DNA of 52,821 nucleotides from Herpetosiphonaceae bacterium (GTDB taxonomy: Bacteria > Chloroflexota > Chloroflexia > Chloroflexales > Kallotenuaceae): positions 1 to 52,821 of the forward strand of contig DASUTC010000184.1 in the NCBI GenBank assembly GCA_036374795.1, in the 5' to 3' direction. A program made the translations under genes and the position numbers. Of the stretch, positions 1 to 9,038 are shown one piece after another. The notes beneath the pieces are model-generated. The model saw only the letters and a program-made list of their open reading frames with translations, was not told the DNA's origin and did no database searches. Within the stretch, counting starts at the first letter, position 1. Each line of letters starts with the position of its first letter.

Positions 1-575
1 ATCACCGTCAGCACCACTTGGACCGCGCTGTTGAGGATTACCTTCATCGCATAATCGGGTTCGTTCTTGTAGGCCAATGCGATACCAACAAAATTGGGGG
101 CTGCGTTACTTACAATGGGCACAACGACGACACTGGTAAACGTTGTGGAGAGTCGGAGTACCCCAATCGCCGGTTCTAGGGCTGCTACAAACCAATCAGC
201 GACCAACACGGCTCCACCATTAGCGAGTACTAAAACTGTGCACGCTACCCAGGAGGGCCAGGTTGGACCGAGCATTGTAGATCCTTGGTCCGTTTCTTCA
301 GTTATCGAAAATGGTATGCTCGGAATAAACACGATAAGTAAAACAACAGCTTCAACAATACGCACCACATGTGTGTATGGTGCGCCAGGGGTAGTCAATT
401 GGTGCATGAGGGTTGGAAGAGTGAAGGCGCAGATCGTCAAAAGCGTTAACGCTGCGATGACACGAGGTACCGTAGCATGAAACTGTTGTCGTCCATTCCT
501 GATGCCCCCAAAGAAAAACGCTAGGCCTAAGACAAGCAGACTATTTGCGAGCATTGATCCGATCAGCGATGCCTG
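1..575 (-). pseudogene. Ca2+/H+ antiporter (CaxA/ChaA type), fragment cut at its 5' side
   Basis: Translated on the minus strand this stretch is open throughout and gives a membrane protein fragment of about 190 residues. It begins QASLIGSMLANSLLVLG and runs through several hydrophobic segments to PIVSNAAPNFVGIALAYKN and EPDYAMKVILNSAVQVVL. These match the pattern of cation/proton exchangers: the (V)xASLxGSxxxNLLLVLG helix of the first repeat and the PIVxNAAExxVAxxxAYKN helix of the second. In the family the Glu of the NAAE motif is part of the ion site; here it reads NAAP, which would be damaging. The coding similarity stops abruptly at about 573-575, where it meets another gene head to head, so the N-terminal part is missing. 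The C-terminus continues beyond the window. Base composition is clearly more AT-rich than the neighbouring gene, which suggests separate origins. Confidence 0.75.
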
Positions 576-2261
576 GTCGAGACGGTCCAGGCGATCGTCG
601 GCGCGGGGGGCCGCGTGCTCTTTCCGGCCTTCGGCGTGGGCCGCGCCCAGGAGATCGTGCTGATCCTCAAAGCCTTTCGCACCAGCGGCCACCTCCCGCC
701 CGTGCCGATCTCTATCGACGGCATGTGCCGCGCCGTGTGCGATACCTACCAGGCCCAGGTCCACGATCTGCACCCCAAGCTGCAAAACCAGCTCCGCAAC
801 GCGCGCCGCCCACTCTTTGCCGATCCGTCGCTGCGGGTCTTCGCGGTGCGCCAGGGAGAGCGGGCCGCGCTGCTGGCCGGATATACGGCGGCGATCGTGG
901 TATCATCGTCGGGGATGCTCAGCGGTAGTCCCGCGCCGCTCTACGCTTGCGCGTTCGCGGCGTATGAGCAGGACGCGATCTGTTTCACCGGCTATCAAGA
1001 TGAGGAGTCGCCCGGCGCGGCGCTGCTGCGGACGAAGCAGGGCGATACCGTCACGCTCAACGGCGAGTCGGTGACGCTGGCATGCCAGGTGCAGCGCTAC
1101 AACCTCTCAGCGCATGCGGATGCCGAGCAGATCGTGCATCTGATCACCAACGTCCGCCCGCGTCAGGTTGTGCTGGTGCATGGCGATCCGACGGCCCTCG
1201 ACGCGCTTGCGGCTCGGCTGCGCGGGTCTGCGGTGGCGATCCCGGCCTGTGGTGAGGTGGTGACGGTGCGGACGGAACGGCGCCGCATGGAAACCAGCGC
1301 ACCGACTCCCCCGGCGGTGGTGCCTCCTGCGCCGCTAGTCGTGGAGCCACCCACGCCTGCCGCGCTCTACGCGGCGGTGCAGGCGACGGGGGCAGCGCCT
1401 CGGCCCTGGATGGCGGTGGAGCTTGGGCAGCACTACTACGGCGCGGCCTATACCCCGGCACTGCGCTCGGTCGTCGAGCAAGCGCTGCTGGGCGCAGACG
1501 CCTACTTCCGCCCGCAGCGGCTCGGTGCGCAACGCACGTATATTCCCCGCTTGGCCGCTGAGGTAGCCCAGCGGACGGCGCTGGCCGCCACGCTGGCGAC
1601 GCTTCAGCCGGGGGCGATCGTGCTGGTGCAGGCGGCGAACGGGCAGGGCGAGCCGCACCTGGCGCTCCTGACCGCGCCGGTCGAGACTACGGTCGAGTTG
1701 ATCGCCGAGGGGTGGAAAGGGACGACGCACCCGCTCGGCGTCGTGCAGATCGTGCCGGGGATCGACCGCCCGGAGCTACTCACGCACGAACCCACTGAGG
1801 TCAAAGCCCGGCTGCGGCAGTGGCGCGAGCAGCTTGCAACCGAGCCGATCGATCCCGTTGCCCTCTGGGATGCCAGGCAGCACCAGCCGCAGACATTTGC
1901 GGAGTTGGCGGCGTCCTACGCAACGGCGGATGCGCGTCTCGCGCTCGGCCTGGCGTCGCTCAGCTACGGCCAAATGCTCTGGCAGCGCGCAGGAGTGGTA
2001 TGGACCCCCCGCGATCGGGCGACGGTCTTAGAGAAGAACCCTGGATTCGCGCACCACCTGCGGCTGGTGCATGCGGCAGGTCAGCGGGTGCACGACGCAG
2101 CGGGGAACGTGGGGACGCTGACGGGACGCAGCCGGTGGGGCGCGGTCGAAGTCGCCTGGGGCACCGGGACGACCGACTGGCGGACCAGCCGACGGCTGAC
2201 GCTCGCAGCAACGATGCATGATCAGGGTGGAGTTGCATCGGCGGATGGTGTCGGCTCTTGA
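573..2261 (+). CDS. MBL-fold metallo-hydrolase / beta-CASP nuclease, 5'-truncated
   Basis: The reading frame is open from 558, but sense similarity starts at 573 (LVETVQAIVGAGGRVLFPAF), so the true start is lost; an internal GTG or CTG near 615 is the first usable codon. GRVLFPAFGVGRAQE, SSSGMLSGSP, RYNLSAHADAEQ and VLVHGDP are the beta-CASP and C-terminal metallo-beta-lactamase motifs of CPSF73/RNase J-like RNA processing nucleases. The N-terminal half carrying HxHxDH is absent, so most of the metal site is gone and the product is unlikely to be an active nuclease. About 330 residues after the core form an unrecognised C-terminal extension. The 5' break coincides with the break in the antiporter gene on the other strand, pointing to one rearrangement that cut both. 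Confidence 0.75.
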   Translation: MVETVQAIVGAGGRVLFPAFGVGRAQEIVLILKAFRTSGHLPPVPISIDGMCRAVCDTYQAQVHDLHPKLQNQLRNARRPLFADPSLRVFAVRQGERAALLAGYTAAIVVSSSGMLSGSPAPLYACAFAAYEQDAICFTGYQDEESPGAALLRTKQGDTVTLNGESVTLACQVQRYNLSAHADAEQIVHLITNVRPRQVVLVHGDPTALDALAARLRGSAVAIPACGEVVTVRTERRRMETSAPTPPAVVPPAPLVVEPPTPAALYAAVQATGAAPRPWMAVELGQHYYGAAYTPALRSVVEQALLGADAYFRPQRLGAQRTYIPRLAAEVAQRTALAATLATLQPGAIVLVQAANGQGEPHLALLTAPVETTVELIAEGWKGTTHPLGVVQIVPGIDRPELLTHEPTEVKARLRQWREQLATEPIDPVALWDARQHQPQTFAELAASYATADARLALGLASLSYGQMLWQRAGVVWTPRDRATVLEKNPGFAHHLRLVHAAGQRVHDAAGNVGTLTGRSRWGAVEVAWGTGTTDWRTSRRLTLAATMHDQGGVASADGVGS

Positions 2262-2397
2262 TCGTGCGTGGTTCACGAGTAGCAAGCGGGCGCGACGAGT
2301 TGGCAGGTCGGCACGGGCGCCATAGCGTCGGTGGGACGCGCGGCCTGCCTCCAGAGGCTGCTGACACGATGACTATGCGGATCAGATGGGAGGAGGT

Positions 2398-2592
2398 ATG
2401 CCACGACAGCGGCTGACGCTAGCCCCGCTGGATGAACTGCGGCTCCGAGCGATGGGCACGGAAGGCCAGGAACCGCTGCGCAGTGCGGGCGATGGAGCGC
2501 TGGTCCGGCTGCCCGATGGCACGCTCGGCGTGGTCGCCACCTTTGGGCAAGTGACGCAGCAGCTGCAGGTGTTGACCAGACCGAGCCATTAA
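2398..2592 (+). CDS. small hypothetical protein (64 aa)
   Basis: Short open frame starting MPRQRLTLAPLDELRL, with a GGGAGGAGGT Shine-Dalgarno run directly upstream of the ATG (spacing is short; an in-frame ATG lies 12 bases earlier). The middle (ALVRLPDGTLGVVATFGQ) reads like a genuine beta-hairpin-containing product. It stops just before the frame of the next broken gene. No family is recognised. It could be the intact head of a larger gene that was cut near 2575. Confidence 0.35.
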   Translation: MPRQRLTLAPLDELRLRAMGTEGQEPLRSAGDGALVRLPDGTLGVVATFGQVTQQLQVLTRPSH

Positions 2593-2935
2593 GAACTTGC
2601 CATATATCTGTCGATTGAATGGCAGGAACACCCCCTACGTCATGCTCCATGAACCCACGTTTTGGCATGTCATCGGGCGGATCTGCCCCACAACAGAGCT
2701 GATTCACGACGAAACATGGATACAAACGCATGAATCAGGAAAAATCACCGGTCATCTCATGGACAGCTATACGTAAACAATCATACGGCTCGGTGTGGTG
2801 TTGACGGACCAGGGGACCGTGCTCGTGGATGGCGATCAGGTGGTGCAGGTGCTGGCCTATCCGGTGCTGGCGGCCAAGCTCCTCATCCAGTTGGCCCGAA
2901 CCGTCACCGCGCTGGACCAGACCGATCACACCTGA
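2577..2935 (+). pseudogene. remnant of an unrecognised gene with an in-frame TAA
   Basis: One frame holds coding-like sequence on both sides of a TAA at 2774-2776. Before it come NLPYICRLNGRNTPYVML and WHVIGRICPTTELIHDETW; after it come LGVVLTDQGTVLVDGDQVV and AKLLIQLARTVTALDQ, ending TGA at 2933. Amphipathic and conserved-looking sequence continues in the same frame across the stop, so this is best explained as a CAA-to-TAA nonsense change in a protein of about 120 residues. No start codon is evident at the 5' end. The family is not recognised. Confidence 0.4.
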
Positions 2936-3220
2936 CGCTGCAACGAGATGCAGCCGACCCAGCCCGTGCCGCACGACTCCAGGGTATCAGCACCGCGCCC
3001 CCACGGTTGAAAGCGGCGCATCGTCAGCGCACGCTCGCCCCTGAAGTGTGGTCAAACCCTTCCCTGCGGTAATCGGATCGTTCTGCTCCCGAACGGCCCA
3101 GGGTGTAGCCTGGTGCTCGGGATGGCCCCCGCGTCCCCATCGTGCCCCGCATGCGCCCTCCCCCGTTGCTCCCTGACCATCCCTCCGCACCGACCGCACG
3201 TCGATGCAAAGGAGGCTGAT

Positions 3221-4612
3221 ATGAGAACGTTCTTCCTGTCCCACGCCCGATCCCTGGTGATTTTGCTCCTGCTCCTGCTGCCGACCCTCGCCGCTGGGCA
3301 GACTCTACCACCTCCCATCACGATGACGGACCTCGGCACCTTGGGGGGCACCTATGGCGAGGCCACGGCGATTAACCATCAGGGGGATGTCGTCGGCATC
3401 AGCAACACCGCAACCGGTGGACCGTATGGGTTCGTGTGGCAGAACGGGCTGATGACCAACCTCGGCAGTTGGACCCTCCCCGCGGCGATCAACAACCAGG
3501 GCCAAGTCGTCGGGTGGCGTGACGGTAACGGCTTTCTGTGGCAGAACGGGGTGATGACTGACCTCGGCACCCTGGGAAGCGGCAGCCACGCCAACGCGAT
3601 CAATAATCAGGGCCAGGTCGTCGGCTGGAACATCATGTCACCGGGCGTCTGGTGGAACCGCCGCGCCTTCGTGTGGCAGAACGGGGTCATGCAGGATCTG
3701 GGCAGCCTCACCTCTAGTGGTGGAATCACCTACGCCATGGCGATCAACGACAACGGCCAGGTGGTGGGAACGAGCGATGCACCAGGCGGGTACCACGGCT
3801 TCCTCTGGCAGAACGGGGTGATGACCGATCTCGGCGACCTGGGGGGCGGCGGCAGTTCCGCCGTGGCGATCAACAATCAGGGCCAGGTCGTCGGCAACAG
3901 CTACGCGGCACCCCTGGAAACCCATGCCTTCGTGTGGCAGAACGGGGTGATGACCGACCTCGGGACACTGGGGGGGGCTGGGAGTGACGCCTCCGCGATC
4001 AATGACCACGGTCAAGTCATCGGCACCAGTTACACGGCGAACGGTGACAGACACAGCTTCCTGTGGCAGAACGGGGTGATGACCGACCTGGGTACCTTGG
4101 GCGGCAATGAGAGCCATGCCACGGCGATCAACAGGCAGGGCCAAGTGGTGGGCTACAGCGACACGGCAAACGGCGAGCGACATGCCTTCCTCTGGCACAA
4201 TGGGGTGATGACGGACCTCGGAACCTTGGGCGGCAATTGGAGTTACGCCGTGGCGATCAACGAGCAGCGGCAGATCGTAGGTGGTAGCCTAACCACCAGC
4301 GGCGAACGACATGCCGTGCTGTGGACGCTGACACCGCCCACGCCAGCCGCGCAGGTTCACGCGCTCAAGACCGACGTGCAGCAGTTCGTCGCATCCGGGG
4401 TGCTCAACCAGGGCCAGGGGAACGCGCTCACGGTCAAGCTCGATGCGGCGCTGCGGAGCCTGGAGCGCGGCCAGCCAAAGGTGGCGGCGAACCAACTGGA
4501 TGCCTTTGTGCATCACGTGGAAGCATTCCAGCGAAGTGGGGTGCTCTCGGCGGCCCAGGCGCAACCGCTCGTGGCGCAGGCGAACGCCATCATTCGACAG
4601 CTCCACCGGTAG
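3221..4612 (+). CDS. secreted HAF-repeat protein with C-terminal FIMAH domain
   Basis: The start is placed at the ATG preceded by AAAGGAGG rather than at the earlier in-frame codon, because it gives a clean Sec signal peptide (MRTFFLSHARSLVILLLLLL, cleavage near AAG-Q). The mature protein is built of about eight repeats of some 40 residues with the signature HAFLWQNGVMTDLGTLGG followed by AIN..GQVVG, the extracellular HAF family (beta-propeller-like). The last 80 residues (QQFVASGVLNQGQGNAL to LSAAQAQPLVAQANAIIRQL) match the helical FIMAH domain, found at the end of many secreted bacterial proteins. Probable location is extracellular or at the cell surface. The ligand is unknown. The near-identical repeats make the gene prone to recombination. 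A hairpin follows the stop. Confidence 0.88.
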   Translation: MRTFFLSHARSLVILLLLLLPTLAAGQTLPPPITMTDLGTLGGTYGEATAINHQGDVVGISNTATGGPYGFVWQNGLMTNLGSWTLPAAINNQGQVVGWRDGNGFLWQNGVMTDLGTLGSGSHANAINNQGQVVGWNIMSPGVWWNRRAFVWQNGVMQDLGSLTSSGGITYAMAINDNGQVVGTSDAPGGYHGFLWQNGVMTDLGDLGGGGSSAVAINNQGQVVGNSYAAPLETHAFVWQNGVMTDLGTLGGAGSDASAINDHGQVIGTSYTANGDRHSFLWQNGVMTDLGTLGGNESHATAINRQGQVVGYSDTANGERHAFLWHNGVMTDLGTLGGNWSYAVAINEQRQIVGGSLTTSGERHAVLWTLTPPTPAAQVHALKTDVQQFVASGVLNQGQGNALTVKLDAALRSLERGQPKVAANQLDAFVHHVEAFQRSGVLSAAQAQPLVAQANAIIRQLHR

Positions 4613-4636
4613 GCGCGCCCCCGGTACCAATCGTGC

Positions 4637-4664
4637 GTCGCCCAACCTGGTATGCTTGGGCGAC
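4637..4664 (+). terminator. terminator-like hairpin after the HAF gene
   Basis: Perfect 9-bp stem GTCGCCCAA/TTGGGCGAC with a 10-base loop, starting 25 bases after the HAF stop codon. There is no strong T-run after it on either strand. It lies between convergent genes and could serve both. Confidence 0.5.
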
Positions 4665-4699
4665 ACACCGTGCATAGCCAGGATTCTCGCAGATCGCCA

Positions 4700-5221
4700 T
4701 CAGGCAGCGGCCTCGCGCTCAATCTCCGGCTGCGCCTCGGCGGGGAGCGGCAGCCGGATGGTAGAGCCGCTGGCCCGCGCCCACCAGCGGTCAATCTCCG
4801 GCAGGCCGTACCCGTCGTGCAAGATGATCTCGGTATCCCGCTCCGGCGTCCGCGCGTAGCAGATCCGTAGCTTGACGGTGGTGTACGGTGGGTCGGTCGT
4901 CGGCATCGTCACGAACCGCTCCGCGCTGCGACGGCCTTTGACCATCACCTTTTGCTCGCGCTGGTGCGGCTGGTCGTTCCAAACGAAGTGAACATACGCA
5001 TCTTTGTGCGTGCGCAGCAGGGTGTGCAGGTCGTAGGGCCGGACCCGGACGCGCACGTTGCCGCCGTCGATAACGACGACGTGCAACCAACGGCTCGTCT
5101 GATAGTGCTTTTCAAAGGCGTTCTTGGTGTACCAGCGCCCGAACTCTAGCGGACTGCGGCGGATCGGCTTCGTTTGCACGGTCGTCGGCGTGCGCTCCTG
5201 TGGCTGGTCGCTCTGGTGCAT
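4700..5221 (-). CDS. hypothetical protein (173 aa)
   Basis: Begins MHQSDQPQERTPTTVQ behind a GGAGGAGC Shine-Dalgarno sequence. Recognisable stretches are FGRWYTKNAFEKHYQTSRWL, VRVRVRPYDLHTLLRTHKDA and EIILHDGYGLPEIDRWWARA. It is soluble, mixed alpha/beta and basic in its N-terminal third. No catalytic motif is visible and no family is recognised. It lies directly downstream of a frameshifted coiled-coil gene on the same strand with about 57 bases between them, so the two probably formed one operon. Confidence 0.7.
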   Translation of the reverse strand: MHQSDQPQERTPTTVQTKPIRRSPLEFGRWYTKNAFEKHYQTSRWLHVVVIDGGNVRVRVRPYDLHTLLRTHKDAYVHFVWNDQPHQREQKVMVKGRRSAERFVTMPTTDPPYTTVKLRICYARTPERDTEIILHDGYGLPEIDRWWARASGSTIRLPLPAEAQPEIEREAAA

Positions 5222-5278
5222 GCTGCTCCTCCAGACGATGGATCGAGCGCAGGACGCGCGCCCGATCGCGCGGTTTCT

Positions 5279-5877
5279 TTAGACGGCGTGGGTGAGTTCG
5301 GGGGCCAGCGCAAGCGGCATGCGCTCGGCGGGCAGCAGCGCAAGCTGCTCGATGGCGGCGCTCGCTCGGTCGCGGCGCTGGCGGTCGAGCGTGCGGCGCT
5401 GGTCGATCGCGTCGTCCACGTCGGCCTGGAAGCGATCGACCTCGGCCTGGGCGTGCCGCCACAGCATGAGCGCTTCCGTGTAGGCGGCATCCTCCACAGG
5501 TGCCAGCAGCAAGGCCCGGCTCCGATCCTCCGCGTTGGCTCCGAGGTTTTCGCGCCACCTGCGGCCTCGATGATGCGCTGCTCGGCCTGGGCTTTGATCA
5601 ACTCGTAGTGATCCTGGGCGGCGGCTTCCCGGCGTTCCTGGGCGTCGGGCGCTGCTGTCGTGGGAGCGTCGGGATTGCCCGCCAGGGCCGAGGCCGGGCA
5701 GCGACCGTACAGGCGACGGGGCACGCCGTGGGCACCGGGCGCAACGGCGCGCAGGGTCGCGCCAGCGATCGAGACCGTTGCGTCTGGTAGCGGGCGTGCG
5801 AGCCTGGGACGGCGGTCGCCTGCCACGCCGGTCCCTGGCGGGTGGGGTGGGATGACGTGCGTGTGAAGCAGATGCAC
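5279..5877 (-). pseudogene. alpha-helical protein gene split by a frameshift
   Basis: The N-terminal frame (from about 5877) carries GTGVAGDRRPRLARPLP and, near its end, AAAQDHYELIKAQAEQRIIE. Sense then moves to another frame for NLGANAEDRSRALLLAPVED, AYTEALMLWRHAQAEVDRFQ and TLDRQRRDRASAAIEQLALL, ending at 5279. The change is at about 5548, in a GGCGCGAAAACC run; removing GC there restores one helical protein of about 195 residues. A related but more decayed copy of the 5' half lies at 11020-11285. This may be a recent mutation or an assembly error at a GC repeat. Confidence 0.5.
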
Positions 5878-6015
5878 CGCTCTGCCGACGGCTCGGCCCA
5901 GGCGCGAGCTATGAGCGCGGGGCAGCGCACGTCCTGCCTAGGATGTGCATCGGCTCATGCCGGTGGTTGGGGTGAACCGGCATGCTGACGCGCTGGCCGC
6001 GTCGTGATGCCGGGA
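5865..6015. repeat. dispersed repeat, family A
   Basis: This intergenic stretch (GTGCGTGTGAAG, CACCGCTCTGCCGA, GCGCGGGGCA, GGTGGTTGGG, GATGCCGGGATCG) recurs in the same order at 14545-14735, with short shared pieces at 6950-6990 (GCTGCCGACGGCTCGGCCCA) and near 9295. The copies look about 70-75% alike by eye. Nothing coding is seen in 5878-6188 beyond this repeat. Confidence 0.55.
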
Positions 6016-6188
6016 TCGTTGAGCGATGCGGGCAGTTCGTGGGGTGCTCAGTCAGCCGCTATGCGTCGGTATCCGAGCACCCAGAGTCTTGGTGTCTGGA
6101 CTCGGCGCAGGTATCAGACGCACGACGCTTGACATGCCCCGGCCCGGTGCTGGTCGCGGCTCCACCGACCTGCCTACCTCGCCCATGC

Positions 6189-6647
6189 TTACATCGTGGG
6201 CGGCACCAGCGGCACGATCGTGATCAGGTGCGCGTAGGGCGCAAAATCCGCCGTGTTGTGCGTGAGCAGGTGGGCGACGCCGCCGGCCTGCATCGTCGCC
6301 ACGATGTTGGCGTCATGCACGCGCCGCTGCGCGGTGGGCGTGGTTGCCAGCACCTGGATGAGCTGATCGACGACGCTCGCGGTTTCCTCCACCATCCGGC
6401 AGCGGGCGCGAATCAAGGCAATGTTGGCGAGGATGTCGGCCAGCACCGGGGCGGCCTGTACGACCCCGGGCCGCGTCGCGACGGCGATGTATTCGCGCAG
6501 CACCTGCGGGCTGGTCACGAGCGTGCTACCCGCCGTGTGGAACTGCTGGAGCGTCTGGGTCGCTAACGTGTGCCACAGAGACTGCGGATTGGTGGCGTAG
6601 AGCCAGATGTTGGTGTCGATAAACAGCTCACCGGGCGTCGTCGCCAT
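6189..6647 (-). CDS. PIN-domain toxin (VapC-like)
   Basis: Type II toxin of the PIN ribonuclease fold, 152 residues. The acidic residues of the family are all present: Asp in FIDTNIWLY near the N-terminus, Glu in VLREYIAV, Asp in RRVHDANIVATM and the late Asp in LLTHNTADFAPY. The start is the ATG giving MATTPGELFIDTN, 20 bases inside the 3' end of the antitoxin gene; an upstream extension in the same frame would run through the antitoxin gene. VapC toxins cut RNA, often tRNA, when freed from their antitoxin. All active-site residues being intact suggests a functional toxin. Confidence 0.85.
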   Translation of the reverse strand: MATTPGELFIDTNIWLYATNPQSLWHTLATQTLQQFHTAGSTLVTSPQVLREYIAVATRPGVVQAAPVLADILANIALIRARCRMVEETASVVDQLIQVLATTPTAQRRVHDANIVATMQAGGVAHLLTHNTADFAPYAHLITIVPLVPPTM

Positions 6648-6846
6648 ACACCTCCTCGCGGCGGAAGGTGGCATCCGGCGGCCAGGTGGGGAGCGGAATC
6701 GGTCGAAGCGCAAGCGGGGTGGTGTCCAGCAGTGCCTCCTCGATCACGATCACCACGCGATGGGGACCGGGCGTAACCGTCGGTGGCACAGCGACCACTA
6801 AGGTGCCATCGGGCGTGACGGTGGCGGTTGTCTCAATCGTCTGCAT
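6628..6846 (-). CDS. VapB-like antitoxin
   Basis: 72-residue protein (MQTIETTATVTPDGTLVVAV to FRREEVYGDDAR) overlapping the PIN toxin start by 20 bases, the usual antitoxin-first layout. The first part fits the short beta-strand DNA-binding head of antitoxins of the DUF104/AbrB-like kind, and the proline-rich tail would be the toxin-binding part. A consensus sigma-70 promoter lies 66 bases upstream. Confidence 0.75.
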   Translation of the reverse strand: MQTIETTATVTPDGTLVVAVPPTVTPGPHRVVIVIEEALLDTTPLALRPIPLPTWPPDATFRREEVYGDDAR

Positions 6847-6911
6847 CGCGATCCCCCTAGAGCGCGTGGCGCGCCCTGCTTGGCGGCAGGTCTGGATATC
6901 CTCTGATGAGG

Positions 6912-6940
6912 AGTATGGCAGAATGGTGGGATGGTGTCAA
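6912..6940 (-). promoter_or_regulatory. sigma-70 promoter of the VapBC-like pair
   Basis: On the minus strand TTGACA (6935-6940) and CATACT (6912-6917) are separated by exactly 17 bases. It reads towards the antitoxin start at 6846. Confidence 0.7.
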
Positions 6941-7018
6941 GCGCTGCCGAGGGTGGCCCCGCGCTGCCGACGGCTCGGCCCAGGCGGCAAGCTGATTCGG
7001 CACATCCCGAAATATATC

Positions 7019-7144
7019 TTAGGACGGCTCACCGATGAGGCCAAGACGGGTCTCCAAGAAGGGCGCAGCGTCGGCGACACGTCGGTCAAGGCGACCCAGG
7101 TAGTCGAACAACCAGCGATTGAGACGGCGGAGTTTGCCGTTGCG
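7019..7144 (-). pseudogene. 3' fragment of an unrecognised gene
   Basis: A short minus-strand frame reads RNGKLRRLNRWLFDYLGRL then FLETRLGLIGEPS and stop. It looks like the C-terminal end of a real helical protein, but an in-frame stop lies immediately upstream and no start exists. No family is assigned. The rest of 6941-7194 holds only a short piece of repeat family A. Confidence 0.3.
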
Positions 7145-7194
7145 CTATCCACCACTACCCCATCCAAGCGACCCTCGTTCCACCTCCACCACAG

Positions 7195-7479
7195 GTGATG
7201 GGGTGCGACACGAGCAAACGTGATCTTGCTGAACCGCTCCTCTATTCAAAGCCAACCAATCGGATGCATGGGGCGCGCGTACGATTCGTGCAAGAACGTG
7301 TACTGGCGCTTGGGTATGCCCTGCCGAACGATGGGGCGGATGGCTGGTTTAGACCAGAGGCCGAGCGTGCGGTAAAAGCATTTCAGCAACAGAATGGCCT
7401 GGATGTTGATGGGGTGGTCGGTCCGTTTACCTGGGCCTGCATCAAAGATCCGAAGGCCGCCAGACATCCAACGAACTGA
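7195..7479 (+). CDS. peptidoglycan-binding domain protein (PG_binding_1)
   Basis: 94 residues, essentially one domain: VRFVQERVLALGYALPNDG, then DGWFRPEAERAVKAFQQQ and NGLDVDGVVGPFTWACI. This is the three-helix peptidoglycan-binding repeat (QxxLxxLGY...GxFGxxTxxAVxxFQ...GLxxDGxVGxxTW). No signal peptide is seen, so it may be a detached domain of a larger lytic enzyme or endolysin. An ATG one codon upstream of the usual start is possible. Confidence 0.75.
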   Translation: MMGCDTSKRDLAEPLLYSKPTNRMHGARVRFVQERVLALGYALPNDGADGWFRPEAERAVKAFQQQNGLDVDGVVGPFTWACIKDPKAARHPTN

Positions 7480-7572
7480 GGATCACGCCTCCACGGTGAA
7501 CCCGGATATAGCTCTAGGATAGCGGATCTGCGCGTCGAGCTGCTGCCCAATGCGGCGCTGGAAGCGCCGCCG

Positions 7573-8001
7573 CTAGGCGGCCCTAACCTGTGGACACTTT
7601 TCATACGCATCGTGCATGAGCTTAAGGATGTTGGCAAGGAACAGTTCACGGCCAAGTGAAACGGCCTGCATCGTGTCTGCCGCAAGCTCCAGGCTCATGC
7701 CTGCCGGAATCAGGTCAAGCTTCGGTGCCATCCTGTTTGGAAGCGGTGGGAGTCCCGGGACGTGGGTGAGCACCTGCCCGATCCGTGGCTCCGCCTGGCG
7801 GATCATATCCTCGAACAGGTGCGAGATGTCGAAGCCTCGCTCGATGGGCAGCCCAAACCCCGCCGTGCAGTTCGCCTGGGGATCGAGGTCTACCACGAGG
7901 ACGCGGCGACCAGCAAGGGCGAGCGCCGTTGATAGATTGATGGCGGTGGTGGTTTTCCCAACGCCACCCTTTTGGCACGCGATAGCAATTGTGTGAGCCA
8001 C
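7573..8001 (-). pseudogene. ParA-family ATPase, C-terminally truncated
   Basis: Starts at a GTG behind AAAGGAGGG with normal spacing ([18 protein letters not shown]). The deviant Walker A KGGVGKTT, the [16 protein letters not shown] switch and the [11 protein letters not shown] segment are typical of ParA/Soj partition ATPases. These are normally 250 residues or more. Sense ends after about 135 residues at [13 protein letters not shown], just where the Walker B strand (YDFILIDCPP in the family) should follow, so the ATPase is not complete. No parB gene follows. A TATAAT box at 8071-8076 on the same strand is a plausible -10 element. Confidence 0.8.
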
Positions 8002-8309
8002 GTCTCGCCCTCCTTTGGTCGGCGTACTGGTGATCAGGGTCCACTCCGCCACGATGGTTGCTCAGTGCAGATTATAGTACAGGATCTGGCGCGCGGAAGA
8101 CACCCCACCTGGCCGTGCTGCGCGCGAGATGCGCGTCCAGGGAATGGCGCTTCCGCTGCCCTCCGGTGGTTGGCAGGTATTCTGGCAGGTGGTTCCCCGC
8201 TGCGGCGGCACGCGTTCAAATGCTTCGACCTGGTCGTATGCTACACTGCACCCATTCCGGCAGGAGGGGATTGGTCGTGCTGGTGGCGACCTTGGGGGGC
8301 ACACTGACC

Positions 8310-9038
8310 ATGACCGCGTACATCGGGACATCGGGCTGGAGCTATGATCACTGGCACGGGGTGCTCTATCCGCCTGGGGTGCCGCAGCGCGAGCGGCTCG
8401 CCTACTATGTACAGCACTACCAAACGGTCGAGGTCAATAGCACCTTCTATCAGTGGCCGGCGGATCATGTCTTCGCGAGCTGGTATCGGCGGGTGCCGCA
8501 CACCTTCTGCCTGTCGGTGAAAGCGCCGCGTGGGCTGACGCATGGCAGGCGGCTCTACGCGCCCGAAGCCTGGCTGCTCCGCATCAACCGTAGTCTCCGC
8601 TTCCTGGGACACAAGCGTGGCGTGTTGCTTGTGCAGACCCCACCCGATCTGGCGTATGATCACGCCCGCCTCGCTTATTTTCTCGAGCAACTGCCGCCTG
8701 GCCTCCAGGTAGCACTCGAATTCCGGCACGTGAGCTGGCATCATGAGGCGGTGTTCGACCTGCTTGAGCAATGGGGTGCAGCATATTGTGTGATGAGTGG
8801 TGCCGGGCTGCCCTGTATCCTGCGGGCGACGGCATTCTGTGTGTACGTTCGGCTGCATGGGCCGGACCGTGATCGCCTGTACACCGGCTCGTACACGGAT
8901 GACGATCTGCGCTGGTGGGCGGAACGGCTGCGCGAATGGATGGGGCAAGGTCGTTCCGTGTTTGTGTACTTCAACAATGATGGCTATGGCCATGCCGTTC
9001 ACAATGCACGCACGCTCCACAACCTGCTCAACGGTTGA
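8310..9038 (+). CDS. DUF72 domain protein (YecE-like)
   Basis: 242 residues covering a full DUF72 domain with a TIM-barrel-like fold: YIGTSGWSYDHWHGVLYPP at the N-terminus, then YQTVEVNSTFYQWP, FCLSVKAPRGLTHGRRLY, LQVALEFRHVSWH, YVRLHGPDRDRLYTGSY and FVYFNNDGYGHAVHNA near the end. The ATG is chosen because the conserved GTSGW motif starts five residues later; upstream sequence is not conserved-looking. The biochemical role of the family is not established. The 3' end overlaps a possible minus-strand gene by 11 bases. Confidence 0.9.
   Translation: MTAYIGTSGWSYDHWHGVLYPPGVPQRERLAYYVQHYQTVEVNSTFYQWPADHVFASWYRRVPHTFCLSVKAPRGLTHGRRLYAPEAWLLRINRSLRFLGHKRGVLLVQTPPDLAYDHARLAYFLEQLPPGLQVALEFRHVSWHHEAVFDLLEQWGAAYCVMSGAGLPCILRATAFCVYVRLHGPDRDRLYTGSYTDDDLRWWAERLREWMGQGRSVFVYFNNDGYGHAVHNARTLHNLLNG

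Noticed and set aside
7573-8001. Complete ParA-ParB partition module
   Set aside because: ParA lacks the Walker B and C-terminal half and there is no parB; segregation is more likely served by the ParM-like gene.
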